Shown here piece by piece: positions 63,486-64,000 of a stretch of DNA of 64,000 nucleotides. The notes below the pieces were generated by a model. That model saw nothing but the letters and a program-made list of their open reading frames with translations, was not told the origin of the DNA and made no database searches. How positions within the stretch are numbered: position 1 is the first letter of the stretch; each line of letters starts with the position of its first letter. This DNA is from G038396625 sp038396625 (lineage in GTDB: Bacteria > Bacillota > Clostridia > Peptostreptococcales > Thermotaleaceae): assembly GCA_038396625.1 (NCBI GenBank), contig CP121688.1, forward strand, positions 310,001 to 374,000, in the 5' to 3' direction. The position numbers and the translations under genes are program-made.

Positions 63486-64000
63486 AAAGGAAGGACGCAT
63501 TACTTTAATCAATGGTCCTGTGGTGAAAGCAGTCAATATGACACATTTTAAAATGAGAGAAATGGTGATGGTAGGAAATAAAAAACTGATAGGAGAGGTT
63601 ATTGGACTGGAAAAAGATATAGGTACGATACAGGTATACGAAGAAACAGAAGGACTAAAATCTGGAGAAATGGTAATGGCTACAGGGAAGCCACTATCTC
63701 TGAAATTGGGGCCAGGATTAATTGGGAATATGTTTGATGGGATAGAAAGACCCTTGATGAAAATTAATGAGATGTCAGAAGGTTTTATACCTGAAGGAAT
63801 TGGATTGATCTCTATTGATACGGATAAATTATGGGATGTAAAGCTATGGATAAAAGAAGGAGATTTCTTAGAAGAAGGACAGATTTTTGGAGAAGTGAAG
63901 GAAACATCATTAATTACGCATAGATTAATGGTTCCTCCAGGGGTATCCGGTAAAGTTACATCTTTAAAGGAGAATGGGAAGTATACAATAGAAGAAATTC
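63478..64000 (+). CDS. ntpA: V-type ATPase catalytic subunit A (partial, cut by window end)
   Basis: The first 174 residues are present. GRITLINGPVVKAVNM opens the N-terminal barrel, then GEVIGLEKDIGTIQVYEETEGLKSGE (in parts) and the family's GPGLIGNMFDGIERPL, which lies in the non-homologous region start. The nucleotide-binding domain lies beyond 64000. The gene starts inside subunit E (overlap eight bases, ATG at 63478) and should be followed by B and D, off the window. Confidence 0.95.
   Translation, partial: MDKKEGRITLINGPVVKAVNMTHFKMREMVMVGNKKLIGEVIGLEKDIGTIQVYEETEGLKSGEMVMATGKPLSLKLGPGLIGNMFDGIERPLMKINEMSEGFIPEGIGLISIDTDKLWDVKLWIKEGDFLEEGQIFGEVKETSLITHRLMVPPGVSGKVTSLKENGKYTIEEI

Overview
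The window is low-GC DNA from a spore-forming anaerobic member of the Clostridia, probably of the Alkaliphilus/Caminicella type. The evidence is a pyruvate:ferredoxin oxidoreductase tail, a ferredoxin, sporulation genes (csfB/gin, ricT, spmA, spmB, DUF3189), Firmicutes regulatory RNAs (Met T-box, c-di-GMP-I riboswitch), a V-type ATPase operon, and gene order close to the Bacillus subtilis csfB-tmk-darA-holB-ricT-yabB-abrB and metS-tatD-yabE-rnmV-rsmA neighbourhoods. The genus is inferred, not shown.

Layout. 1-1.7 kb: end of nifJ and two tandem bL25 (Ctc) paralogues. 1.85-7.2 kb: a complete rRNA operon (16S, tRNA-Ala(TGC), 23S, 5S) with a near-consensus promoter, boxA and processing stems; both large rRNAs carry long helical insertions (16S helix 6/V1 and 23S near helix 45). 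7.5-16.5 kb: housekeeping and sporulation genes (gin, tmk, darA, holB, ricT), a ferredoxin too short for most ORF callers, a thioredoxin-like lipoprotein, a yabB-like methyltransferase, abrB, a CCA-adding-type HD enzyme, DUF948 and YtxH proteins. 16.7-22.1 kb: dipeptidase PepV and a glycine betaine-type ABC importer set behind a long odd leader. 22.2-25.8 kb: spmAB and a YtrA-type GntR/ABC cassette with a perfect operator. 25.8-33.9 kb: Met T-box, small membrane protein, metG, tatD, a GH18-like exported protein, yabE-like, rnmV, rsmA. 34-39.1 kb: a repeat-rich probable spore or surface protein, a rhodanese lacking its cysteine, a Tyr-rich small protein and a two-component system.

39.2-42.4 kb is the most unusual part. 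It holds a sulfur/redox operon whose first gene reads through an in-frame TGA at the position of a family cysteine, with a SECIS-like hairpin downstream (candidate selenoprotein). It is followed by a CoA-disulfide reductase/rhodanese fusion, TusA and a DsrE-type protein. A CsoR/CstR-type palindrome lies at the promoter, and a CsoR-family regulator gene follows.

42.4-56.3 kb: DUF3189, an SsuA/NMT1-type ABC importer, a Fur-box-controlled DUF2325 protein with a Cys-rich tail, a chemoreceptor, a YibE/F protein, an AbgT transporter with an M20 peptidase, a divergent LysE-exporter/MocR pair, and an HD protein. 56.4-58.3 kb: a c-di-GMP-I riboswitch with a terminator, a 13-codon leader ORF, and a membrane protein with a cytoplasmic domain of unknown fold. 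58.6-64 kb: a V-type ATPase operon (G/H, C, I, K, F, E, A; A is cut by the window end) behind a sequence matching the sigma-54 -24/-12 consensus, with three phased repeats upstream.

All family calls come from reading the sequence; no database search was run. The main open questions are the selenoprotein, the sigma-54 control of the V-ATPase, the rRNA insertions and the c-di-GMP-controlled gene.
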